Both the position numbers and the translations under genes were made by a program. The notes under the pieces were generated by a model. That model did not search any database. It saw only the letters and a list, made by a program, of their open reading frames with translations, and had not been told where the DNA came from. A stretch of 37,191 nucleotides of DNA from Hyphomicrobiales bacterium. GTDB lineage: Bacteria > Pseudomonadota > Alphaproteobacteria > Rhizobiales > Rhizobiaceae. The DNA lies in NCBI GenBank assembly GCA_900474095.1, contig UCOA01000156.1:1-37191 (forward strand), written 5' to 3'. Each line of letters starts with the position of its first letter. Within the stretch, counting starts at the first letter, position 1. Positions 14,456-22,389 of the stretch are shown piece by piece.

Positions 14456-15619
14456 CTAGTTCACACCGAGCTGTGTCAATATCTGATGTGCTGCTGTGAT
14501 CCGATCCTCGTTTGGGAAGTTCTTGTTTGCCAGTACGACGATACCCAGCCGTTTCTCCGGGACGAACGCGACATAGGCGCCGAATCCGTTTGTCGAACCG
14601 GTCTTGTTGATCAACACATCGTCACGCGGTTTCTGCGGCGGGGTGAGTTGTGTAACAGACGTCGGCTCGTAGATAATCTCATTCGAGTTGCCTTGCAGCA
14701 GCGTCTTCAGATCGGCCGGATAGGCGTACTGCTCCCAGATCAGGCCCTGAGTCATCTTGCCGACCGTGAAGTAGCCCTTGTGGGTATCGGTCACCGCCCG
14801 TTGTAGCTTTTCGTCCAGGGGGATCATTTTCATGTTCGCCTGCACGAAGCGGATCAGATCGGCGGCCGTGGTCTTCACACCATAGGCTTCGGAAGAAAGC
14901 ACGGCAGGCGTCATCCGGGCGGGAGCATCCTTCCTCGTGTAGCCCTGGGCATAGTCTTTCAATTTACTCTTCGGCACATTGATATAGGTACTGGTCAGCC
15001 CAAGTGCCGAAAACAGCTGGCCTTCCATCAAGGCGGCATAGTCTCCGTTCATGCTTTTTGCCGTGATGACCCCAAGCATTCCAATGCTCGGATTGGCATA
15101 GGTCCGGAAGGTACCGGCCTTGTAGGTCGGCTTCCACGCCTCGAAGTAGCGCATCAGCTGCTCGTTGTTCTTGATATCGTCGGGCAACTGCAACGGAAAT
15201 CCGCCGGGCGTATGCGTGCCGAGATGAAACAGGCTCACATCGCCAAACGCGGTCCCCTGCAGGGAGGGGAGATGTGCGCTGGTCTTGTCCAACAAGGAGA
15301 GCTGGCCGGTCACCTCAGCATAGGAGGCCAGCGTCACCGTGAAGGTCTTGCTGATCGACCCGACTTCGAAAATGGTGGCGGGTGTGACGGGCTGACGGGT
15401 TTCCTTCGAGATGAAGCCATAGTCGAACAGGTACGGTTTTCCGCCGACGATGACGCCGATCGCCATACCGGGAATGTTGTACTTTTCCATGATCGGCCGG
15501 ATCGCGGCATCCACGGAAGCCTTGACCTTCGCCTGTTGGTCAGCAGCATGGAGAACGGATGCAGAGGCAAACAGGGCAACAAGCGTTGCTATCGGGACTG
15601 CTTTCATCGTGGAGTTCAT
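14456..15619 (-). CDS. ampC: Class C (AmpC-type) beta-lactamase
   Basis: Periplasmic serine beta-lactamase of 387 residues that hydrolyses beta-lactam rings. A signal peptide covers about residues 1-25 (ends LHA-AD). All three active-site motifs are intact: SISK (S88-K91), YAN (Y174-N176) and KTG (K339-G341). Length and motif spacing fit class C. The ATG at 15619 has AAGGAA about eight bases upstream; ATG 15607 is an alternative. No LysR-type ampR lies beside it, so ampR-linked induction is not evident here. It sits at the edge of an IS-remnant zone, but nothing shows that the gene itself was mobilised. Confidence 0.93.
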   Translation of the reverse strand: MNSTMKAVPIATLVALFASASVLHAADQQAKVKASVDAAIRPIMEKYNIPGMAIGVIVGGKPYLFDYGFISKETRQPVTPATIFEVGSISKTFTVTLASYAEVTGQLSLLDKTSAHLPSLQGTAFGDVSLFHLGTHTPGGFPLQLPDDIKNNEQLMRYFEAWKPTYKAGTFRTYANPSIGMLGVITAKSMNGDYAALMEGQLFSALGLTSTYINVPKSKLKDYAQGYTRKDAPARMTPAVLSSEAYGVKTTAADLIRFVQANMKMIPLDEKLQRAVTDTHKGYFTVGKMTQGLIWEQYAYPADLKTLLQGNSNEIIYEPTSVTQLTPPQKPRDDVLINKTGSTNGFGAYVAFVPEKRLGIVVLANKNFPNEDRITAAHQILTQLGVN

Positions 15620-16109
15620 ATAAGGGTTTCCTTTATATCAGCTTGTGGTTCGCCACTTTTTTGCCAGCTTTCTCCATTGTCCGGTTCCCTACCAATACCG
15701 CCGCTGGGCAGGGGATTGCAGGCTGCCTTTTGCAGTCTATGGCGAAATTGGCTCGTGGTGTCTATTGCCGCTGTGATCCCTTGACAAACGCTGATATCTG
15801 GGATGAGGCATAAGAGAAACTAAGGCATCCTATGGTTCGACCATTCCTCCCTCTTAACGGCTTGAATGGATAGAGAAGGCCTCTCATTTTGGAAAAATGC
15901 GCAAATCTTGCCAAGCGCGCGAACGCAGCGCGATGAGAAATATACTCTGCAAAGCCTTCGCTTTGAAGGATGCGAACCCGCGGCACATATATCCGATTAC
16001 ACAGGATCGGTGCCTAAGGGGCAAATCGCAGCTTTTGGAGCGTAAGGCGATTTATGAACATGCCATTGAATTGTCATCAGTATCAATAGTCGACGACCCT
16101 GATGGCTGG
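15620..16109. other. 490-base intergenic region between ampC and btuD
   Basis: Holds the upstream region of the beta-lactamase and the downstream region of btuD. Open frames here (for example 15897 plus, 15762 minus) lack ribosome-binding sites and familiar motifs. A CAAAGC-CTTC-GCTTTG hairpin stands at 15950-15965. No regulator gene and no convincing terminator for btuD were seen. Confidence 0.5.
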
Positions 16110-16874
16110 TTAGTCGATCCGGTACTGGACATGGTATCGACCATTATAGGCGGAGCGTTCGATATGGGCGCGTACGCCAAAAACGTCGGCCATAAGTCTT
16201 TCCGTCAGAATATCCTCCGGCGTGCCCGCGGCCACGACCTTGCCTCGGTGCAGCACGGCAAGACCGTCGCAGAACATCGCTGCCAGATTGAGATCGTGCA
16301 GCGCGACGATGCTGGTCACTGGGAGCCGCGCCACTAGGCTGAGGATTTCCAACTGGTGCTGGATGTCGAGATGGTTCGTCGGCTCGTCGAGCAGCAGTTC
16401 GCTCGGTGTCTGCGCCAATGCGCGGGCGATGTGCACGCGCTGGCGCTCGCCGCCCGACAGCGTGTGCCAAAGCTGTCCGGCGCGACCGGGCATGCCGACG
16501 TGGAAAAGAGCGGTATTTACTGCCGCATCGTCCACGGCACTCCACGCAGAGAGCGCGCCGCGATGGGGTGTGCGTCCCAGGCGCACCACGTCGAGAACGG
16601 TCACTTGCGCGTCCGTCGTTGCCTGCTGTTCGACGAAGGCGACGCGGCGGGCAATATCGAGACGGGACAGTGCGGCGATATCTGTATCTCCCAGCGAAAT
16701 GATACCGCTCCTGACGTTGCGCAGCCGGCAGATGAGACGCAGGAGGCTGGATTTGCCCGACCCATTGGGGCCAAGCAGGCCAAGCGTCTTGCCGGGTGCC
16801 ACGTCGATGCTGACGCCGTCGACGATCATCGCGCTGCCGGCTGACCAATGGACGTCGCGGACGGAAATGCTCAA
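16110..16874 (-). CDS. btuD: Corrinoid ABC transporter ATPase (BtuD/FecE-like)
   Basis: ATPase of a metal-chelate/vitamin-type importer, 254 residues. It shows Walker A GPNGSGKSS near residue 37, signature LSGGERQRVHIARAL, Walker B ELLLDEPTNHLD and switch VALHDLNLA. These are typical of the BtuD/FhuC/FecE branch. It overlaps the permease gene by 4 bases. The cobalamin riboswitch at the head of the operon identifies corrinoids as the likely cargo. It is the last gene of the operon. Confidence 0.9.
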   Translation of the reverse strand: MSISVRDVHWSAGSAMIVDGVSIDVAPGKTLGLLGPNGSGKSSLLRLICRLRNVRSGIISLGDTDIAALSRLDIARRVAFVEQQATTDAQVTVLDVVRLGRTPHRGALSAWSAVDDAAVNTALFHVGMPGRAGQLWHTLSGGERQRVHIARALAQTPSELLLDEPTNHLDIQHQLEILSLVARLPVTSIVALHDLNLAAMFCDGLAVLHRGKVVAAGTPEDILTERLMADVFGVRAHIERSAYNGRYHVQYRID

Positions 16875-17926
16875 ACCGGTCTCCTCGCTTTGTAGAGAAT
16901 GAACGCAAAGGCTGGGGCGCCAAACAGCGCGGTGACGACGCCGATCGGCAGGATCTGTTGCGGAACGATGACGCGCGATGCGATATCGGCAGCGACCATG
17001 AAGATCGCTCCGATCAATGCCGAGGCGGGCAGGAGGCGGCCATGCGAGGGACCGACGAGGAACCGCGCCGCATGCGGAATGACCAGCCCGACAAAGCCGA
17101 TGGAGCCGACGATACTGACCATGGCCGCCGTCATCAGCGCCGTTGTACCGAGAAGGATCATGCGGACGCGGTTGACCGCAATGCCCAAGGCGGCGGCTGC
17201 ATCGATCCCGAAGGTAAAGGCATCCAGCGCCCGGGCATGAAACATCGACACGGCAAAACCGCCAAGAGCGACGGGCGCTGCCAGATAGACGTCCGGCCAG
17301 CGCACGCCGGCCAGGCTGCCAAGCAGCCAGAACATGACGCCGCGCGCCTGCTCGGCACTGGCCGATGTGGTGACGATGTAGGAGGTGAGCGCGTTGAAAA
17401 GCTGTGAGCCCGCAACGCCGGCCAGGATGATCCGGTCCGCCCCTCCCCCAGCACCTACCGCAAGGGCTGATACCAGAACGAAGGCGACGACGGCGCCGAG
17501 GAACGCGCCGGCCGAGAGTGTCAGCACCCCGTAACCGAAACCGAGGATCATCACCGCGACTGCGCCGGTGGAGGCGCCGGCGGAAATGCCGAGCACATAG
17601 GGCTCGGCCAGCGGATTGCGCAGCAGCGCTTGCAGGATCGCGCCGGACAGCGCAAGCGCCGCACCGGCACTCGCGGCAAGTAGCGCCCGGCTCAGGCGAT
17701 AGTCCCAGACAATGCCCTCATGGATACGGCTGAGTTCGAAGGACGCGCCGAAAATCCGGTTGGCCACGGCCTTGCCGGTTGTTGTGAGCGGGATGGAGAT
17801 CTCGCCGATCGAGACGGCGAGGCTGATCATGAAGGCAAGCGCGACGAGCGTCAGGGTGGCGAGCGCCAGGCGCGCCCACCATCTTTCGCCGGTCGCCACA
17901 GGTTGACCGATAGCCGCAAGAGTCAC
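16871..17926 (-). CDS. btuC: Corrinoid ABC transporter permease (BtuC/FecCD family)
   Basis: Inner-membrane permease of 351 residues with about ten hydrophobic segments, as in BtuC. Family hallmarks are the LSGAILQALLRNPLAEPYVL segment near residue 92 and GFVGLVIPHAARFLVGPSH near 272, which contacts the ATPase. The first segment follows a short positively charged cytoplasmic start. It overlaps both neighbours by 4 bases, indicating tight coupling in a binding protein-permease-ATPase order. The cargo is assigned from the upstream B12 riboswitch, not from the permease itself. Confidence 0.92.
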   Translation of the reverse strand: MTLAAIGQPVATGERWWARLALATLTLVALAFMISLAVSIGEISIPLTTTGKAVANRIFGASFELSRIHEGIVWDYRLSRALLAASAGAALALSGAILQALLRNPLAEPYVLGISAGASTGAVAVMILGFGYGVLTLSAGAFLGAVVAFVLVSALAVGAGGGADRIILAGVAGSQLFNALTSYIVTTSASAEQARGVMFWLLGSLAGVRWPDVYLAAPVALGGFAVSMFHARALDAFTFGIDAAAALGIAVNRVRMILLGTTALMTAAMVSIVGSIGFVGLVIPHAARFLVGPSHGRLLPASALIGAIFMVAADIASRVIVPQQILPIGVVTALFGAPAFAFILYKARRPV

Positions 17927-18981
17927 TGCGACAATCCAAATGCCTTGATGCCTTGCGCCAAGGTCTCGATGCCGTCGATCGTGCGGATCGTCGGGTTCAT
18001 CGATTGCGCATCCATCTGAACGAAGCGCTTGTTCTTGACCGCATCCAGCTGGCTGGTGACGGGATCCGTCTCTAGGAAATCAATCTTCACCGCCGGATCG
18101 TCCGCCGCATAGCGCCGGCGGTCCATCGTGGCGATGACGATGACGGATGGATAGGCCTCGACGATCGTCTCCCAGCCGACCAGCGGCCATTCCTCCTCGG
18201 TCGTCACGACGTTCTTGGCGCCGAGCGTCTTCAGGATATAGGCCGGAGCGCTGTTCTTGCCGGCGATGAAGGCGTCACCCGCAACTTCCTTGCTCGAGAA
18301 CCAGAAAACGACGGGAATCTCGCCGATATTGCCGCCGATCGAAGCGACGGCGCGCGACTCCCGCTTTTTCAGGTCGACGATCAGCGCATCGCCGCGATCC
18401 TTTATGTCGAAGATTTCCGAGAGTTCACGGATTTCCTGGTAGATCAGGTCCATGGTGAAGAGTTGCCTGCGCACGCCATCGCCGCCATGCGTGTTGACCT
18501 TGGCGACGCAATCGGCCGGCGAGACATAGGTGTTGATGCCGAGGCCTGCAAACTGCTCACGCTTGCCCACCGACCCTTGCGCGCCGACGTGCCATTCGAA
18601 CTCCGCCGCGACGAGGTCAGGTTGCTCGCCGACGACGGATTCGAAGCTCGGATCGTTGTCGGCAAGACGCTTGACCTTCCGGTTTTCGGCCTCATACCCT
18701 TTCAGCACCGGACCGACCCAGACGGCGGTCCCGGCAATTTTGTCGGCCAGGCCGAGCGAGAACAGGATTTCGGTCATGCCCTGGCCGATCGAGACGATCT
18801 TCTGCGGCGGCTTCTCGAAGCGGACGGTCTGGCCGCAATTGGCAATTTCCAGTGGGTAGTGCGTCGGCGCAGCCACAGCCGGTGTGCAAAGGCTCCCCAA
18901 CGCAACAACTGCTGCGGGTATCGGCGCGAAGATACGGGAATAGGCGACAAAGCGCCCGGCAAGGCGGTCGAAATCGATCAT
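17923..18981 (-). CDS. btuF: Corrinoid ABC substrate-binding protein (BtuF-like)
   Basis: Periplasmic binding protein of about 352 residues in the Peripla_BP_2 (BtuF/FhuD) family. The open frame extends to 19110, but that part lies inside the riboswitch. ATG 18981 has AAAGGAA six bases upstream and begins a good signal peptide ending near AVA-AP (about residue 38). The mature part has KIVSIGQGMTEILFSLGL, the usual opening of the first lobe. Binding of B12, a precursor or another corrinoid is inferred from the riboswitch. The family also includes haem and siderophore binders. Confidence 0.9.
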   Translation of the reverse strand: MIDFDRLAGRFVAYSRIFAPIPAAVVALGSLCTPAVAAPTHYPLEIANCGQTVRFEKPPQKIVSIGQGMTEILFSLGLADKIAGTAVWVGPVLKGYEAENRKVKRLADNDPSFESVVGEQPDLVAAEFEWHVGAQGSVGKREQFAGLGINTYVSPADCVAKVNTHGGDGVRRQLFTMDLIYQEIRELSEIFDIKDRGDALIVDLKKRESRAVASIGGNIGEIPVVFWFSSKEVAGDAFIAGKNSAPAYILKTLGAKNVVTTEEEWPLVGWETIVEAYPSVIVIATMDRRRYAADDPAVKIDFLETDPVTSQLDAVKNKRFVQMDAQSMNPTIRTIDGIETLAQGIKAFGLSQ

Positions 18982-18984
18982 GAC

Positions 18985-19011
18985 GGTTCCTTTCCGGGCA
19001 ACCCCGCCCGG
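18985..19011 (-). promoter_or_regulatory. Alternative hairpins masking the btuF ribosome-binding site
   Basis: On the minus strand CCGGGC can pair with GCCCGG (plus 19006-19011 with 18994-18999). Alternatively GGTTgCC (plus 18997-19003) can pair with GGAACC (plus 18985-18990), which covers the AAAGGAA ribosome-binding site. The two stems share bases and exclude each other. This is what an expression platform that controls translation should look like. No T-run is present, so termination is unlikely. Confidence 0.5.
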
Positions 19012-19029
19012 GTGAGTGGATCTTGCTTT

Positions 19030-19245
19030 CGACGGCAGGTCTCCTGGCTTGCGGATATCTGCTTTGCGTCTGCCTTCCCGCGAAACCAGAGGCTCGCAGT
19101 GGCATGGCACCTGAAAAAAGGCGCCACAAGGACGATCGGCAATCCGCTTACAGTTGCGGGGGCAGCCACGGTCTTGGTCCCTGTTGGGTCTTCCGCACCG
19201 TGTTCCCTATTAATCCCCTCGAAGTCATCCATCGGGGAACCGTCG
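19030..19245 (-). ncRNA. Cobalamin (adenosylcobalamin-type) riboswitch
   Basis: Reading the minus strand, the conserved elements appear in order: GGGAACACGGTG (near 19211-19200), GCTGCCCCCGCAACTGTAAG (near 19175-19150), GCCACTG, CGGGAAGGC, and the B12 box AAGCCAGGAGACCTGC (19050-19035). CGACGG (19245-19240) can close P1 with CCGTCG (19035-19030). It lies 48 bases upstream of the btuF-like gene. Bound cobalamin is expected to lower expression of the importer. Boundaries are set by the P1 pairing. Confidence 0.95.
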
Positions 19246-19333
19246 GCGGTGATTTAGTCCGAGCTTGGCCGCCGCGTCAAGGCGATCGGTGCCACTGTCA
19301 ACAGCGATGGATCAAACGTGAGGCATCGGCGCG

Positions 19334-20122
19334 CTACGGCATCAATTGGCCGCCGTTGACCTCGATGATCTGGCCGGTGATGTAGCCGGACAAAGCTGGT
19401 GATGCCAGGAAGAGATAGGCGCCGACGCAATCCTCCGGCGAGCCGACCCGGCCCATCGGCACCGTGCGTCGTTGCGCGTCAAGCATTTCAGGGCTGGTGT
19501 AGCGCTCGTGGAACGGCGTCGCGATGATGCCGGGCGCCACGGCGTTGACGCGGATGCCATCACCGACGAATTCCTTGGCGTGGCCGCGGGTGATGGTCGA
19601 TACGAAGCCTTTGGCTGCCGCGTAAAGAATAGCCCCATTGCCACCGCCATTGCGGGCGGCGATCGACGTCGTATTGATGACGAAACCGCCCTGTTTGCGC
19701 AGCCAGGGATGTGCGGCCCGCGTCGCGGCAAGCACCGAACGGGCGTTGAGATCCATCACGCGTTGGTAGTGCGCGTCGCTCATTTCGGCGGTCGCGATGC
19801 GGCCGAGCATGCCACCGGCATTGTTGATCAGCCCGTCGAGCCGGCCGAAATGACCGGCGGCCCCCTCGACCACCCGTTCAGTCACTCCATCGGCGGACAC
19901 GTCGCCCTGGACAAGCACCGCCTTGCCGCCCGCGGCCTCAACCTCCGCCAGCAGTTCCGTTGCCGCCTGGCGGCTCTCATTGTAGTGGATCGCAACGCTT
20001 GCGCCCTGGGCAGAAAACGCCAGCGCCGCGCCGATGCCCGACGATGCACCGGTGATCAGAACGGTTTTTCCGTCGAGATCGGGGATCCGGATCCCCTGCC
20101 ATATATTCAACCCGCTAGCCAT
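19334..20122 (-). CDS. Short-chain dehydrogenase/reductase (SDR)
   Basis: NAD(P)-dependent oxidoreductase of 262 residues. It has TGASSGIG near residue 24, NNAGG near 98, the catalytic serine in NTTSIAARNG, and Tyr/Lys in YAAAK. The open frame extends to 20272, but ATG 20122 has AGGGGC a few bases upstream and starts just before the Rossmann fold, so it is preferred. The gene is separate from the riboswitch unit that follows and from the efflux gene that precedes it. The substrate is unknown; closest by look are 3-oxoacyl-ACP or sugar-dehydrogenase-like SDRs. Confidence 0.88.
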   Translation of the reverse strand: MASGLNIWQGIRIPDLDGKTVLITGASSGIGAALAFSAQGASVAIHYNESRQAATELLAEVEAAGGKAVLVQGDVSADGVTERVVEGAAGHFGRLDGLINNAGGMLGRIATAEMSDAHYQRVMDLNARSVLAATRAAHPWLRKQGGFVINTTSIAARNGGGNGAILYAAAKGFVSTITRGHAKEFVGDGIRVNAVAPGIIATPFHERYTSPEMLDAQRRTVPMGRVGSPEDCVGAYLFLASPALSGYITGQIIEVNGGQLMP

Positions 20123-20246
20123 GCGTCGCCCCTTTCGGTCCACGTCCGAAGACGAGATAACGCTCCAGCCGGAATTATCCAGCTCACTGGCAGAGAGGCG
20201 CGGAATATTGCCCTGGCTGGTATTCCATGCGATCGATGATCCGCGG

Positions 20247-21458
20247 TTATTCGGCTGCGGCAGCCACCGCACGGCGGCGACCGATCGTCGCCTGGGTCAG
20301 CACCAGGGCGCCGACTGCACACAGCGCGATCCCCATCGCCATCGGCACCGCGGTGCCATCGAAGAAGACCGACACAACCATCATGGCAACAGCGGCCGTG
20401 ACGAAATGCAACGTTCCCATCAGCGACGAGGCCGTGCCGGCAATCTCACCGTGATCCTCCAGCGCCAGAACCGCCGTCGTCGGGATGACGAGACCAAGAC
20501 AGCCATAGCCGACGAAGAGGAAGACAGCCAACACGGGCAGCTGGTTGAAGCCCAGGCTCATGACGATGGCCATCGTTGCCATGGTCAGCGCAAAAGCGGT
20601 GACGGCGACGCGCATGACCCGCACGAGGCCGAAACGCTCGCCGAACCAGCCGGTCGCCTGCGATACGCCGAAAAACGAAACCGCATTGACCGAGAAGGCG
20701 AGGCTGTATTGCGTCGGGGTCAGGCCGTAATGGTCGATCAGCACGAAGGGCGAGTTCGCCAGATAGACGAGGAAGCTGGAAATGCCTAGTCCGCCGATGA
20801 AGGCGAGCGTCAGGAAGTTTCTGTCCCTTAGCAGCGCACCATAGGCCGCCATGGCGCTGCCAAGGCTGCTTTCGGCGCGATGCGCCTTCGGACGGGTTTC
20901 CCGCAACTGCGTTGCTAAAAGGATCAGGCCGATGAACGACGCAATCGTGACCGCCCAGAAGACGCCGCGCCAGCCGTAGAATTCGATGACGGCGCTGCCG
21001 GTAAGCGGTGCGAGGATCGGCGAAATACTGAAGACCAGCATCAGCAGCGACATCAGCCGCGCGGCCTGCACGCCGGTATGCATGTCACGAACGATGGCGC
21101 GCGGAATGACCATGCCCGCGGCTCCGCCGATCCCCTGCAGAAAGCGGAAGGCGATCAGAGTTTCGATATCGGTCGCCAGCGCACAGCCGATGCTGGCGGC
21201 GGCAAACAGGCCGATGCCGAGATAAAGCGGCGCCTTGCGGCCCCACATGTCCGACAGCGGGCCGTAGACGAGCTGGGAGAGCGCAAAGGAGATGAAGAAA
21301 GCAAGCAGGCTGAGTTGAACGATGTTGTTTTCAGCGCCGAGATCCTGTCCGATCGAGGGCAAGGCCGGAAGATACATGTCGATGGCGAAGGGGCCGATCG
21401 CCGACAAAAGACCGAGGATCAGCGCTGTGCGAAAGAAGGAAGTCGTCATGTTGATCAT
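20247..21458 (-). CDS. Bcr/CflA-family MFS drug efflux transporter
   Basis: Major-facilitator efflux pump of 403 residues with twelve hydrophobic segments. The opening PFAIDMYLPALPSIGQDL and LVYGPLSDMWGRKAPL (the loop 2-3 motif) are characteristic of Bcr/CflA proteins, which export bicyclomycin, chloramphenicol or related compounds by proton antiport. It is divergent from a TetR repressor with operator-like repeats between them, the usual arrangement for an inducible pump. ATG 21458 and ATG 21449 are both possible starts. The real substrate cannot be read. Confidence 0.93.
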   Translation of the reverse strand: MINMTTSFFRTALILGLLSAIGPFAIDMYLPALPSIGQDLGAENNIVQLSLLAFFISFALSQLVYGPLSDMWGRKAPLYLGIGLFAAASIGCALATDIETLIAFRFLQGIGGAAGMVIPRAIVRDMHTGVQAARLMSLLMLVFSISPILAPLTGSAVIEFYGWRGVFWAVTIASFIGLILLATQLRETRPKAHRAESSLGSAMAAYGALLRDRNFLTLAFIGGLGISSFLVYLANSPFVLIDHYGLTPTQYSLAFSVNAVSFFGVSQATGWFGERFGLVRVMRVAVTAFALTMATMAIVMSLGFNQLPVLAVFLFVGYGCLGLVIPTTAVLALEDHGEIAGTASSLMGTLHFVTAAVAMMVVSVFFDGTAVPMAMGIALCAVGALVLTQATIGRRRAVAAAAE

Positions 21459-21580
21459 CTTTCAAACAGCGGCGCGCAGCCGGGACACCGCGTTGCCGCA
21501 TCGCTCTCAGGAGGGTTCAAGGGGCTCTCAATCAGAATGGTCGCGGGCTTGGGAGGACCCACGCTTTATTTTGCCAGCAG

Positions 21581-21627
21581 GTGTCAATTATTTTGGACAC
21601 ACATGTAAAACTAGACACAGTTGTCTA
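21581..21627. promoter_or_regulatory. Tandem operator-like repeats between bcr-type and tetR genes
   Basis: A perfect inverted repeat TAGACA-CAGT-TGTCTA lies at 21612-21627. Exactly 18 bases to its left stands a degenerate copy, TGGACA-CACA-TGTAAA (21594-21609). GTGTC (21581-21585) also mirrors GACAC (21596-21600). The cluster lies 29-75 bases before the TetR start. It is the likely binding site of the adjacent TetR protein for both directions. Confidence 0.6.
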
Positions 21628-21655
21628 AAACGTCAATAGGCACTATCTTCGCCAC

Positions 21656-22354
21656 ATGAGAAGTCCCAATGACACCGTTCCCAAGACCTCCGTGCACAGT
21701 CAGCGCGGACAATGTGCCAAGCGTTTGTCGATCCTGGATGCCGCCGCCGAAGTCTTTTGCCGCCAGGGTTTTGCTGGCGCGAGCATTGACGAGATCGCCG
21801 CCGAAGCCTGCGTGTCGCGCCAGACGGTCTACAATCACTATCGGGAGAAAGAGAACCTGTTCACAGCCGTCGTCGAGGACGTGATGGACCGGGCGAACGC
21901 GATGTTGTTCTCGATTCTGTCGACCTTCCCGGAAAATCCGGACAATCTGGAAGATGATCTTGCAGCCTTTGCCGTGCGCCTCAGCCGCAACTGCATCTGC
22001 AATCAGGATGGGAAATTCCTGCGCAGGCTGGTGCAGTCGGAAGGCGAACGCTACCCACATCTGTTCGAAGCCTGGCGCCAGCACGGTCCGGGCAAGATCG
22101 GCACGGCCCTCGCCGCCCTCTTCGCCCGCCTCGCCCACAAGAATCTCTTACAGATCGACGATTTCGACCTCGCGGCACGACAGTTTCTGGCGCTCGTCAA
22201 TGCCGACCTGCAGATGAGCACTCTGTTCGGCGCAAAACCAACGGAGGACGAGTTGGAAAATGCCGCGCGCAATGCGGTCCGGACGTTTCTTCGAGCTTAT
22301 GCCGCAACGACGTCATCAGGATCTGCGCCCGCGATACTGCTCGCCGGACGCTGA
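21656..22354 (+). CDS. TetR-family repressor (AefR-like C-terminal domain)
   Basis: DNA-binding repressor of 232 residues. The helix-turn-helix is at about residues 25-70 (ILDAAAEVFCRQGFAGASID then EACVSRQTVYNHYREKENLF). The C-terminal ligand domain has FLRRLVQSEGERYPHLFEAW, typical of the AefR-like branch that governs efflux pumps. The N-terminal extension carries about 20 extra residues. It is divergent from the Bcr/CflA pump and probably represses it and itself. The GH2 gene begins 36 bases downstream on the same strand and may be co-transcribed. Confidence 0.92.
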   Translation: MRSPNDTVPKTSVHSQRGQCAKRLSILDAAAEVFCRQGFAGASIDEIAAEACVSRQTVYNHYREKENLFTAVVEDVMDRANAMLFSILSTFPENPDNLEDDLAAFAVRLSRNCICNQDGKFLRRLVQSEGERYPHLFEAWRQHGPGKIGTALAALFARLAHKNLLQIDDFDLAARQFLALVNADLQMSTLFGAKPTEDELENAARNAVRTFLRAYAATTSSGSAPAILLAGR

Positions 22355-22389
22355 GCCGCACCTGACAGCCCGTTTCAAAGGAAACCGCG

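Noticed and set aside
15781-15815. TTGACA followed by CATAAG as a plus-strand promoter
   Set aside because: The spacing (about 22 bases) is too long and no plus-strand gene follows.
18982-19110. N-terminal extension of the btuF-like frame
   Set aside because: It is read through the 3' half of the cobalamin riboswitch. The signal peptide and ribosome-binding site belong to ATG 18981.
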